DNA of 64,000 nucleotides from Todiramphus chloris collaris (taxonomy: Eukaryota; Chordata; Aves; Coraciiformes; Alcedinidae). Positions 27,455 through 38,770 of the stretch are shown piece by piece. The notes beneath the pieces are model-generated. The model saw nothing but the letters and a program-made list of their open reading frames with translations, had not been told where the DNA came from and made no database searches. The position numbers and the translations under genes were made by a program. Within the stretch, counting starts at the first letter, position 1. Each line of letters starts with the position of its first letter. The DNA lies in the NCBI GenBank assembly GCA_025345505.1, contig JANVCC010000018.1, positions 9,698,165 to 9,762,164 of the forward strand, read 5' to 3'.

Positions 27455-27999
27455 AGTTTTCTTCAGGATTGCGCTCCCAAGAAAAGCTTTTATGGTCCCG
27501 GCTGTTCCATAGTGCCCCGGCTGCGCTATTCCTACGGTTTCACATACAAAATACCTCAAAATAACCTTAAGGGTCTGACCCCAAAGCACAAAGAGCAGGA
27601 AGTTCTCGGTTAGGGTTGAAACTTTGTCAGTATTGAACCTTCCCCTTGGGTTAGGTATGACAGTATATTTGGCATTTAGGATCACCTGACAGCACAAAGC
27701 GCACACGCACACCCCCCAGCCCTGGTAGATGACCTTTATCTCCAACACTTCAGCATAGCTGTGTATGATACAAAATTGTCTTTCCGTCTTGACTCTTAAC
27801 TTCCTTTACGTTTGTGACTTTTAGCTGATCCCTCAGCTTTATTTCTATCTAGTTTCAGTGGGAATTTATATCCTTTTCAAATGGTACAGCAAAAAAAAAA
27901 GCCCAAAAAAAACCCCCAAAAAAACCAAAACCAAAACAGGAATGACATTTTTTTTTCTATAGTGCTGGTATATATTTAGAAGCTGCTAAAAACAGGAAA

Positions 28000-30900
28000 G
28001 ACATTGTGAGTGATTATACAACTAACATTCTGATTTCTTGTATATTATCCTCAAAAGCTCCATTTTAGGGTTGTTCTAAATAATAAAATCCTTGCCAGAT
28101 CAGTATTTCTATTTACTTTAGACAGACACTCATTCTGTATTAGTAACAATAATACTTTGGTTAAAATAGCACCTTTCCCCAAGTACACGCCAAGAAATCG
28201 AATCCGCAGTGACACAGAACTGCAGTTTTTAGATTATTACTGTCACTGAAGTAAACTGTAAAAACTCATATAGATTTCTGTGGAAGAAAACTGGAACCCT
28301 GCTGCTTCAAAGTCATGTGGTCATCTTAGCAGTGTTTATAGGTAGGGATCAACTAGCCTTTGGCAACCATCATAATATAGAAGAGAGGCAGTATAGATGT
28401 GATTCAGAGGACTGGGGACTGATGTCATTGAATAAAAAATGTCCTTGTCCCCTGTGAAGGTTTGGCCATTGCGACCACTAGAACCAATGGACAATTGTCT
28501 GCAGAGCTGCAGCCAACTGAACATAAAGTGGTGCTGAGGTCACCACCTATTGACAACACACTTGTGTGTAGTGGGGAAGGTGAGCCCAGTGCATGCACCT
28601 TTGGTCCTGTAGTGGATTCCCCTGTCACTGTTCAGAAGCTAAAAATAGTGGCAGTCCCAAATATTCACTGAAATAATGAATGTCCCAAGACTATTTTTAA
28701 AGTTGACCCCCACTGATTACTGGGCCAGTCTCTGACCTCCCTTGAAGGCTTTCCAAGGCCCGGGAACAGGATATTTAAAATACCACCCATATTTCTGAGC
28801 TGTAGACTTAGAGTCAACAGATACGACCCAGCAGAGCTTCCCCAGAAGCTTGTCCAAGGCTGCACAGTGGGCTTGAGCAGGGTCTTCACAGTCTTCAGCG
28901 CCTCTTCACACTGCTTTTTGTACTGTACAACCACGGCAGCTGGTGCATCAAAGGAATGGAAATGAAATGCCTCAACATTCACAACTCTGGGAAGAGTTTC
29001 AGGGTTCTATGAAACAAACACTCTTTAATCTCCGCTCATGCTACTGCACATGCATTGAATGTGCCTTTGGGCTCTGATGCCCAGATTATCAGGATGAGGA
29101 GATACAAGTACTGGCAGCAGGCTGAACTGAGAGCCTTGTTTGATTACTTATCCCAGTATCTGTGCAATGAACAATGGAAGAACAAGTTTCAAAATAATTA
29201 GGATATAAAACCTGGTGTCCTGTTTGTCCAGTCGTGCTAAGCCCAGATCAGATGTTGAATTGCTGCCATGAAGTGTTCCTGTGATAGGTCTTAGGAAAAT
29301 CTTTTCCAAACATTTCTTGCACAAAAAAAAAAAAAAAAAAAATCAGTTGTAACAAGATACTTGTCATGTAGGTGTATGATCTATCAGCTACTGCAGATAT
29401 GCACCTTATTAACTACTGAAGAAAAAGCCTGATGAAATATGAAGAAATAGAAAAGACTTATACCCATCTCACCTTCAGGCAATGAATTGAGATGCCTAAA
29501 ACAGGGACCATTGGCTCTGTGTAAGTGCTGGCATATGGACAATCAAAAAAAGAAAAGTTTCTCTGAAATGTGAATCAGATCTCAATGTGGGTTATATTTG
29601 CCTCCACTCTCTGAAGATCTGGGAACCAACACTCCTAAACTAGGTGCAACAGTTTAATTGGAAGAGTAACACAGCTGGACTGAGTTACAGGTATAAATGA
29701 AGTAAGAAAATGAGTTGCCTTTACTTTTGGGAAGTGATGGTTCCAAGATAGGTTACTGGCCCAATATCACTGTGATGAAATCCCTCAAGTGAAGATAAAT
29801 CTCATGGAATCTTGTGGATTCTAGTCCTGTGTCCACCAGACCATGGCAATGTTGCCTCCATTCCCTAAAAGTTACAGTCTTCCTTTAACCATTAGCTATA
29901 GTAAACATAAGCCTTATCAAATACATGTTACTCCAAAAGTTTCAAATAAGGGTGGCTTGAATCAATATACTTTTACCCCTAATTCTACCGTGCATACTGC
30001 AAGGCTGTCTGTCTTAATCTCTCTAATCTCTCTTTATGTCTATATGTACATAAAAAGGTAATTTCCTTTTCTATGTGTACATATACATATGTAACTAATT
30101 CCACACAAACTTTTTTTTTCTTCCTTGCCTCCTAGAAATAATTATTTAAATTCTGTGAGATATCATTCTTTATGATCCTTTTTTCTAGCCTAAACTGAGA
30201 TGGATAAGTTGGGGGATACCCCTCATAATTTTCCAGTCTGGTAGAAATGTCTATTTTATAGCAGCAGAGAAAGGACTTCTCTATAAAACATGTGGCACAG
30301 GCATAATCCACAGCAAAATGATGTGATGTCCAGGCTTTGCTGGCATTCCACTTAGGCGTCCCAATTCACACTAATCTTTGTCTCATAGGCCCATTCTGAG
30401 CTCATGTCACCAAAACTTTCAATTCCTGTGGGGTCATTAAGTCCTTATTCAATTTCCAGCAGATATGGGAATTGTGTGTGAATGAATGCAATGTACACAA
30501 ATCATTCCAGCCACCCTTGTATTAAATGAACTTTTTTTAAGAAGCTGGTTTTGACCTGATAGAATATAATGGTTTCAAGGGAACCATATAACCATTACAA
30601 TCCATCATATAAATGAATACTTAGGGACACCTAAATCCAAAGATTATTTGACTGTTATACATATACTTGCACAAAGGGGGCTGGAGGATAGACCCCTCAA
30701 ATCTGCAGTGAAAACATCTGTACTTTTAGGAAATTATTCTTAAAAATGAGCACATACATAAACTTTCTCAGATTTCCAGAATGATCAGTCCATTTTAAAT
30801 CAAAGTGTCCCCCGGCATCAAATTACATTTTGGATGTCTTGCTATCAAATTATCAGTTTAGAAAAGCAAAGAGGTTTAGAATGATAAAGGGTATTTTATA

Positions 30901-31974
30901 TGACCAGTTCTGATTGCAGACTCTGGCTTCTCTATAACCTGATGGCTTTTCATGTGTTATTAATTATTGTGTACTATACTCCTCTAACATCTATGGCAGA
31001 TACTGTAAAGCTGAGGAAAAGTAAGCAATATAAAATACGAAAGTGTTCTCCAAACCCTGCTTTCACTTCCTTTTGTTGATCTCTTGTAATGTAAAAACAG
31101 ATAAATGGTTTCCTCTTTCAAATACAACAAAAAAGAAATGACTCCTGGGAGGAGCCCTGGGATGCCAAGTTTGAGCCTGGATTCAATTTTTATGACCACT
31201 GTAAAAACTCCTGAAAATAGGAAATTATAATGGAAATGCTGACTCTCACTGCAGCAGTGTGAGCACCACCACCACGGTACTATTACTGATCTAAAGGGGC
31301 TGGAAGTCAAAGTGGAATCATTTACACAACCGACTTCACACCACTTTACAAACAAGGGGTGTGCATATGGGGGGCGGGGTGGAGGGACATCTTGCTCTTA
31401 ATTAGTTGCTTGCAAAATCCATTGTCATTCTTGAAGAAGACAAATCCCCTATTGCTCTGTTCCGTGCTCTGCGTTTTCCTTTCTGGTCCGCAAGAGCTGC
31501 TGGCAGAGGTCTGTTTCTGTTGGGTGCCCAGCCCACGGTGTGGAAGGGGCAGGGGCCATGTCACGCCCTAACTCCTTGCGCAGGCACAGACAGCCTGAGA
31601 TCTCTCCCCCTCGGCAGTAGCTCTCTAGCGAAGGGCAGCAATATATTAAGGCGCCGGGTCACATCTCAGCACCGCACCAAAAATCAAGCAAACGATTTCC
31701 CCCTCACTAACAAACTGGAAATGCTCCGAAGTTTGGCTTTTATTTGCAGGGAGTCCTAGAAGATGGTTGCTTTGTTCGTTTGTTTGTTTGTTTGCTTAAA
31801 AAAAGACAAAACTCGTCAGAACAATGTTCTATCCATCTCTGTGACGATTTTGGTTTTGGGGGATGGGGGCGGGAGTTGCTATCAGATGAGCATTTACTCT
31901 CACCGCGGCAGCACCCGAGTTCCTTGCCGCTATTCTTCCGTGTCTTGTCATTAGCAGTTACTAAAATATTAAGG
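28000..31974. other. Gene-poor spacer with one unassigned minus frame
   Basis: The minus frame 28665-28982 (105 aa) has a reasonably complex composition but matches no family I recognise. It has no splice or promoter support and is not called. Apart from the MIR-like copy at 29735, the rest is AT-rich unique sequence. Confidence 0.55.
29735..29846 (-). mobile_element. MIR-like SINE remnant (tRNA-derived half)
   Basis: TACTGGCCCAATATCAC, then GGATTCTAGTCCTGTG and CCACCAGACCATGG, follow the reversed tRNA-related half of MIR-type SINEs (TTGCCCAAGGTCACAC ... TCCTAGTCC ... CCACTAGACCATG). Confidence 0.55.
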
Positions 31975-33590
31975 CTACATGAGACCTGAGGAGCGAACGG
32001 GAGGCCGAAAGAGGGGGGGGGGGCGACCGGTTTCGGAAAGGAGATGCTGGAGCTCCTGCGCTGCTGCCGGCGCCCGGCTCTGCGCCCCGCCGTCCCCCGT
32101 GCTCCCTGTGTGCGCTCCAGCGCTCTTCAGGCTCAGTCCCGACGGGCTCGTTTCCCTTCCCGGGCCCTTTCTGGCTCTCACGTTTCTATTTGAGTCGGAT
32201 TTCTTTCGGCGGGGTGGGATGAGGGGGCGGCGGTCAGAGCCTGAACACTCTAATCCTTCACCGCGGTCAACACCAAAACCGCATGAAGAGGAGAAAACAG
32301 ACAAAGCAAAGGAAAGCAGACCAAAGAAAAAAAAAAAAAAAGTATATGTATATATACACATATATATCTTCCAGGTGCCACTGATAAGCAGGGGACCTGT
32401 GGCGGGGGGGACACCTTGCCCGCAGACACAATGGCAAGGGGAGGACGCTGCGGTGCACTTGTGCCTACTCTTCCCTGCGTGTCTGCCGCCGGGGCTGGCT
32501 CCGTCCCTCCCAGCGAAGCTCCGGCTGAGGAGAGGCTTTGGAAACATTGCCGAGCGCAGCCGGCTGCTCTGTCCTGCTCCCTGCTCCCCCGCTCCCTTCC
32601 CCCGGGAGGCTTGGGAACTGCAGGGCTGCCGACCGGAGGAATCTTTGACCAGCCAGCCCCCCACCCACTGCCGCGTTGCGAGGGGCGAGTTGTTTGCTGG
32701 ACTCCGGGCGGCGATACAGCCCTTGAAACCCGCCGAGCAAACAAACATCTCCACCCTGCCCCGCCGGACCCGCTTCTCGCAACCCCAGCGAGACGCCTGC
32801 GGCTGATGCTTCGCAAGTGGCAGGGTTGTTTCTCCTCAATAAAAGATTTTTCAAGGGACAACCGCCGTTCCCCAGTGGGCATAAAATCCCACGGAAGCAA
32901 AAGGGATATTCCTCCTGCACATGGCTACGGGATGGGGCCGGGAATCGTTATTCTTGCAAAAGTTAATTGGGTCCCGAAGGTGAAGCCGGGTTCTCCTGAG
33001 GGAGGAAAGAGGAACATCAGTGAGGCGGTGCAGATCTCTCCCATCAGACGTGTAGGTGCATCCAGGGATGCCCAGCATCCACAAGAGCTTAAAACAGAGG
33101 AGGAGCGATCCCCAGTACCTGTGCTGCGCAGGATTAGCCCTTGAACCTAGAACTCGTTGGAAACGAGGTGACAAGCACAGCCGGCTCCCTACGGGAAGGA
33201 AGGGGAAATGCCCTCAGATGCGCTCTCCGTACCTCTAGGTCTGCTTCGCAGATGGGGCACGAAGCCACCGCACTGGCACCGGCACTGGGACCGGGACCGG
33301 GACCAGGACCAGCGGCAGTGCGGCAAGGGAGACAGCCGCTCTCGGCACCGGCCCCGGTGCTGAGAGTGTGGACCGGGGAGGCAGCCCCTGTGGGGTGGCC
33401 GGCTGATGCCGTTCGGGATGCTGCTCCCCGAAGAAAAGGGGGGCTCAGCCCGGGGGTGGAGGGGGGTACCTTCACCGTGCAGATACGTGGGGGAGGACGG
33501 GGACGGGGATGGTTTTGGGAAAGAGATACAGGTGGGAAATAGGGACGGAGGCTCCGGTCTCCCCACTCACCCCAGAGATTTCTCTTGAAA
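31975..33590. promoter_or_regulatory. CpG island A, distal (8.4-10 kb upstream of OSR1 ATG)
   Basis: This is a long GC- and CpG-rich block between AT-rich flanks. It contains long overlapping frames on both strands (up to 275 aa) whose translations are Pro/Arg/Ser-rich and match no family I know, as expected of non-coding GC-rich DNA. It also holds a GGGACC-type hexamer array and a G-rich tract at 33489-33519. It could be a distal promoter, an unannotated non-coding RNA start, or a Polycomb-type island of a developmental gene. Confidence 0.55.
33268..33323. repeat. GGGACC-type hexamer array inside an 8-bp inverted repeat
   Basis: CCGCACTG (33268-33275) and its exact complement CAGTGCGG (33316-33323) enclose repeats of ACCGGG/ACCAGG. 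It lies within CpG island A. Confidence 0.85.
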
Positions 33591-33639
33591 CGAATTGGGT
33601 TTCGCTGTCACGTCTAAATCCTACAAACGTAGCTGGCTT

Positions 33640-34110
33640 TGGAAGCAGATGCCTTCACTTTTTATGAGTCTCTTGAAGTTGTAACATTCCTAATCGACAG
33701 CAGATCTTCGCTGTGGAAAAGCGCAGCATATTCCCTGCGTGTCAGTGCTCTCAGTGGTTTTACATCCCGTTCCCGATATTAGATTCCCCACCGTTACAAG
33801 TTGACATAATGCAAATTAGAGAGGGACATCATAAAAATCCATCCGAGAATAAAGGTTTTGGAGCAGCATAGCCTTCATAACTTAAACACCAGATATATAA
33901 ACCAAATGCTCTTAACAGGACGGTTAACCTGAAACTTCAGTTCAATCGCCAGTGGGTTGACAAGTCCAAATATTTTTTTTCTTTTTTAACAAATACGTAA
34001 ATATCAGACTATACGTTACCCAGGCAGCTATCGTCTACAGCTTCCAGTAATACTCTGGAATAGGCTAATATCCCAACGACCCGATTTGGTTATAAACTAT
34101 TTTCGCGTGG
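33640..34110. promoter_or_regulatory. Candidate regulatory element with octamer site
   Basis: This is unique, complex sequence between islands A and B. It contains a perfect octamer followed by a homeodomain core, ATGCAAATTA at 33809-33818, and CATAAAAATC- and TTATGA-type words. It has no coding features and no repeat similarity. I infer regulatory function only from motif content and position. Confidence 0.3.
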
Positions 34111-35319
34111 GAATAATTTGATGTGTCTTACTTCTCCCTAGACACTGAAATCTTTTACTGCCCTTTATTTCGATGTTTAAATGTTTCTTTCGGAATTATG
34201 ATTTCTGTAACTAAGTGCAATTTTTTTAATTTTTTTTTTTTTTTTGGTCGTTATTGTTCCCTTAAAGGCATCACATGCAGGTATTATTGCTGATGTTGTG
34301 TTTACCGTCTCAACTAATCTTCTACTTCTCTAAAGACAATTGTGATTTTTGTTTTATTAATGCACGCACCCACCCCCAGCTATACCAAGATTCTTCCTCT
34401 GGGAAAAGAGAAATCTCCAGTTAGAAGAGCGTATCTCCGGTCTGTTTCTTGGTCAGGGACAGTTGGGGATCTTAATCTGTGTTCTGACAGCTGGGCTTGG
34501 AAACTGTTTTTGAAAATGCAAACTTATTCGAAGGCAATCAACTTACAACAGCGGGCACAGAATTGCACTCTCGACCTACCGACCCCCATAACAGGAATAA
34601 AAGTTCTAGGTTTGGGGATTTTTATTTTTTTTTTTTTTTCCGAGGTGGAGGGAAGTAAAAAGGAAGGGAGAAAGAAATAAAGAAAATAATATCACGAAAT
34701 GAGAAAGAACTGAAGAAGCCGGGATGAAGGAAAGTCTTTGCTTCGCCTCTGCCTCGTTAAAATGCCGCTCGTTTACAAAAGGAGGGAACGAAAATCTCTT
34801 CGCCTGCCCAGAGCAGTGAGCGGTATTGGACCCAGATTCTCCGCGGCAACAGAGATGTTTTGGGGCTGAAATGGCAGTACTAGGGCTTACTTCGCCACGA
34901 TGCTGTCGTGTCCATGAACGCTTATTCTGCAGGATGATAACGTAGTGTTTTCTTGTTGCTGTTTTGTTGGTTTATTTTTTTGTTAATTTGTTTGTTTGCT
35001 TTTCCTTAGGAGATGGACAAAAATCAGTGTAACAACGGCAGTGACATGAACAATAAAAAAACACATGCGTGTCCGCTGAGCACGGTACCATGTTATCCTG
35101 ACGGATCTGTCTTCGCTAGCGTATTATATTACCCTGGTTCCTCGGGACAATGTAATATACCCAAGCAATTTTTTCCCCCTTCACGGATCTAAAGGAGTGT
35201 GAATGGATGGATGAATAGAAAAACAAATAAGCAAGGAGATTATGGCCTCAGGATTAATTATAAAGCATGTTTAACCTTTTTTCTTTAGAGGATTATTTGC
35301 TTTGCCTGCTTCGCCTGGG

Positions 35320-36370
35320 TAGTCTGACTCCCTCCGGACCTGAGCAGGGCTCTGCTGCTCCCGATCGGCGGGGGATCCGCGGGACTTCGCAAGCCGCGGA
35401 ACCCCTCCCGGAGTGCGGGAAGAGACCGTCCCGGGCAGCGGGAGGAGGGACAGGAGGGAGGCACCGAGGTCAGGGCCGTCGGGGTGGAAATTTGGGACCG
35501 GCAGGGATGCTGGGGAGGGACGAGGAAGCGGCTCTAACCGGGAGCGGACGCCTCACAGGTAAGCGGATCCTGAGATCCTCTCGGAGGATTTTCTCAGAAA
35601 GGGAGAACAACTTCCAATCCCTAAATCCTCCCAGAGGGAGCAGATCCCTCCTTCCATCCTTCCCTCGCCTTTTTTTTTTTTTTTTTTTTTTTTCCCTTTT
35701 TTTTTTTTTTTTTTTTTTTTTTGCTTTTCTCCTCCTCCCTCCCTGGGCAGGTCCCAATGAGTCCTGTCCCGCGGTTCGGCAGAGAAGGGCGCGCAGCAAG
35801 GCCAGCCGGGAGCGAAGCGGTGCGGAGAGAGGAACGGCGGCCCGGGACGGTTCAGGGAACACGTCCACGGGAGCGCGTCCCTCCGCAGCGGCACAACGCG
35901 GAGCTGCACGGGGGGACACTGCCCACGGGCCCCCCCGGGACGACGCTCCGCCGCGGGGGGCCGTGCGTAGTGGGCCCCAGGGAGATGCCCCGGGGGGGGC
36001 TGCGGGAGCAGGGCGGGGGGGCGAGATCACACGTTTGCGGGCTGCGAGCCCCGGGCTGCTGCGCCTCCAGCAGAAGCGGGTTGAAAAGTTGGTTCTTCCC
36101 AGCCAGAAACTTTCTCCCTGCGTGCGCATGCCCGGAGTGTAGTGGGAGGTTGAGGGGGGAGCTGGGAGGGGGGGTTGAAATAAGGAGGAGGCTGGAGGGA
36201 AGGGATCGGTTCAGTGTGAGCTCGGCTGCTCCCGGGCGCGTTTGCACTCCGGCACACGCAGCCGGCGCCGGGAGCAGGAGGAGGGAGACCGCACCTCCGT
36301 CTCCATCAGCCACAGCACCTGGACACCTGGCCCCGCTGCTCGCTCGGATCTGCCTGTACCCACTGGAGAA
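35320..36370. promoter_or_regulatory. CpG island B, candidate OSR1 promoter / exon 1 region
   Basis: This is dense CpG sequence about 5.6-6.7 kb upstream of the OSR1 start codon. It carries a consensus-quality splice donor, CTCACAG|GTAAGCG, at 35558/35559. A second donor, ATTAG|GTAAAT, lies just beyond the island at 36554/36555. A leader exon starting near 36.2 kb and ending at 36,555 would give an 8.3-kb gene, close to the roughly 7-kb human gene (recalled size). A T-tract pair at 35670-35722 and a pyrimidine-rich acceptor-like stretch at 36435-36497 complicate exon prediction. The large open frames on both strands here come from high GC content, not from coding constraint. Confidence 0.6.
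35670..35722. repeat. Paired T tracts (T24-CCC-T26)
   Basis: Two long T runs are separated by CCC, embedded in CpG island B. They explain the poly-Phe and poly-Lys segments in overlapping spurious frames. Confidence 0.95.
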
Positions 36371-36954
36371 GCAGTGGGGTGGGGTGGGAAGAGAGCTGTG
36401 CCCCCCAGGGCCAGCAGAGACACTGACCTAGAACAACCTCCTTTTTTTTTTTTTTTTTCCTCCCTATTATTTTTTCTATTATTTTATTTTACCAGCTCTA
36501 ATTTAGCCCAGGATCTTTTAACTGCTGCCAGCGGTGGAGCACAGATCGGGATTAGGTAAATAAAAAGAACAACTCATTTTGTTTGGTTTTTGTTTTGCCA
36601 AGCCTCGGGAGTTGGGGATATCGATCCAAACAATTCTTTTTCTCTCTTTCTCTCCTTTCTTTCCTTCCCACCCCCTCCCCCCATCCTCTCCTACCATCCC
36701 CTGAATGATGCAGAAGTGGGGAAACTGTGGTTCACGTGAGGAGGACTTTTCTTGGGGCGGGCAGAAGGCTGGGGAAAGTCTTCACATGGCGCTCGGATAT
36801 TCTGATGCTATTTAAAGATTTGTCCTCCCCTTTCAGCGTTGTTTATCCCCCCTCGAGGAGGAGCTGTGTTTTTAACCCGAGCTAAAAATGACATATACGA
36901 GCTGCAAAACAGAAGCCCGAATGTTCTTTATGGACTTGAACGTTCAGTTTCCTC

Positions 36955-37035
36955 TCTGTTCTTTCATTTTCTTTCTCTTTCTCTTCTTCCTGTTCCTTCT
37001 TTCTCTTTTATTTTTCTTTTCTTCCTACTCCACTT
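36955..37035. repeat. Polypyrimidine tract on the OSR1 sense strand
   Basis: About 80 bp of TTCTTTC/TTTTCTT-type sequence with very few purines lies between islands B and C. Similar tracts are at 36640-36690 and 39515-39600. Confidence 0.85.
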
Positions 37036-37237
37036 TTACTGTTTTAAGGTCCGAGAAGCCTTCTCTGTTTCCTCCCAAGGCCATAACCGAAATGAATCTT
37101 ATGTTTGTATTTGAATGGATCGAAATAAGTTCAGCGCAGGGAGAGACTGAGCTTTTCTCGAGGCCGAGTCTATAAAGTGTCAGTGCAAAGCCGAGGATTA
37201 GGGTATGGTTGTTATAGTTGGCTTTTGGGAGAGTAGC

Positions 37238-37245
37238 TATAAAAG
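37238..37245 (+). promoter_or_regulatory. TATA box candidate upstream of OSR1
   Basis: TATAAAAG is a full consensus match and predicts initiation near 37265-37275, at the edge of CpG island C. A motif of this kind is frequent by chance in AT-rich DNA, but its place at an island boundary on the gene strand raises its value. Confidence 0.35.
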
Positions 37246-37289
37246 TCGAACATTTTGGAGATTACAGTAGCGTTGCGGGAATTGTCAGA

Positions 37290-38070
37290 TAAAACGCTAG
37301 TAGTGCAGGAGAGTGAGAGCCCCGTCCCGGGCAGGTGCACAGCAGACCCAGTTCAGTAAATTCGAAGCCAGATGAGGAAAAGGGTCAGCTCCTAAACCAG
37401 CGCTGAGCTCGGACCCTCCGGCGGTGGTACCGAGCTGCGCGGCCCCGCGGAAGGAGCCTGGCCCGGGGGTGGCCGGGGACGGCGCGGCCTCGGTCGGCCA
37501 GGCCTGGGAATGCGGCTCGGTGCCCTGCGTGTCCCGGGGGGCTCTCACGGCAAAGGTTTCCCCCCCACCCCCCCACCCGTGGCTGTGCGTGCTGTAGCCG
37601 TGGGAAGCGAGGAGTACAGAGGGAAGTAATCCTCCCTGCGCCGGGAGAGAGGAAGAACGATTTATTCGTACTCAGGGGAGACACCGGTTGTTTCTCTAGG
37701 CAGTAAGCGAGGATGAATCTTGTGCTGAGGGGCTTTTCTACAACCCCACGTACACAAAAGCTCCAAAACAACGTAAAAAACTTCTGCAAGGAGAGGATGG
37801 AGGAGCCTGGCCCCCGAGGCCGCCCCGCCGGCACGCACCCGCGGCCACATCCCGCCTGCGAGCCCGCCGCGGGGCTGGCTCCCGCCCGTGGCCCTCGTAG
37901 CCCCTGCCCCACCGGGGTCCGGAGACGGGGATTTTGTGGTTGTCCTTGTTGTTTTGGATAAAGGCTGCCCCGAGCAATGCAGAAATCGCTGGTGCGGTTG
38001 AACCCCGATTTATGTTGTTATTATTACAAGGCTAAAATCCGCCGCATTCGCAATGGTGGTCTGGAGAAAC
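37290..38070. promoter_or_regulatory. CpG island C, nearest upstream island to OSR1
   Basis: The sequence is GC- and CpG-rich, 3.9-4.7 kb upstream of exon 2. A strong TATA box (TATAAAAG, 37238-37245) sits just 5' of it, and a second TATAAAG lies at 37171-37177. Possible donors inside are weaker than those of island B (for example GCA|GTAAGC near 37701). Either this or island B could hold the first OSR1 exon; sequence alone does not decide. Confidence 0.5.
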
Positions 38071-38770
38071 TTGTCAGCACTGATTTCGTGATAAAATGTG
38101 AATGATGATTTTATAAGGATTTAGCGGAGGTATCCAAGGCACATGCTGACTGAGTCCTTCCAGTCCTCATTAATGTTAGCAATTAACTCTTTCACGCTCA
38201 ATTAGCCCCGAATAAACCTGCTTTAATAGATTTTGCACACTTCATTAATATTTCGAATAAATCTGTGCTGAATAATGCACTTTATTCCTCAAGAGCACCA
38301 CGATCGAATAATGTGGAGCGAAAGGGCAATTTTATTCCCTTTCCACTTAGTTTCCCAAACACAGATAAATTCTAAGCTCTGTTTCCTCGCTTAAACTGAT
38401 AGGAGGGGGAAAATCTTGTCCCCTTGAACACAATAAGTAGCCGACCTGGTGGCAAAATGCTGCACACCGATGCGATGCTGCCGAAAGGACAAGGCTAACA
38501 GACTTTAAAAGACTCAGGCAAAACAGGGGGACTTTTTTTTTTTTTTTTGACAGATGAACCTGATTGCTGTAGTTTGAGGCTATCGCAAGAATGCAGCATT
38601 TTATGCCCGCTACTTTATCATGTTTGTAAAAATAAGCAACGCTCTCAGTGTAATTTACCTCCTCCATGCCTCCATGTGGAACTAATTAGCAAACCTCATT
38701 ATTTATGAGTCAGGTATTTAATGTAACAAATATCCCTTTCAAAGAGTACATCGGAAGTTGATAATTCGAG
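37980..38770. promoter_or_regulatory. Candidate conserved enhancer, TAAT-rich, upstream/intronic to OSR1
   Basis: AT-rich but compositionally complex sequence follows island C. Within 38165-38335 there are at least seven TAAT/ATTA cores (CATTAATG, CAATTAAC, CAATTAGCC, TTTAATAG, CATTAATA and two AATAATG). There are also four CGAATAA-type words and two TTTATTCC words. A second cluster at 38680-38715 has CTAATTAG, ATTTATGA and TGAGTCA. Such homeodomain-site density is typical of conserved developmental enhancers. Conservation itself was not tested. Confidence 0.45.

Noticed and set aside
27365..27748. Minus-strand 127-aa frame
   Set aside because: It coincides with a GC-richer patch holding the CTCF motif. 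Composition is Leu/Ala-rich without a domain.
28665..28982. Minus-strand frame of 105 aa with complex composition
   Set aside because: No recognised domain, neighbouring exon or promoter. Length is within chance for the window. A protein search would decide.
31979..32806. Long open frames on both strands in CpG island A (275, 259 and 242 aa)
   Set aside because: Both strands are open because stop codons are rare in GC-rich DNA. The translations are Pro/Arg/Ser-rich with a poly-Lys stretch from an A run, and show no domain.
35267..36431. Open frames of 291, 236 and 219 aa in CpG island B
   Set aside because: They overlap in antisense, contain homopolymer Phe/Lys from T tracts and show no family resemblance.
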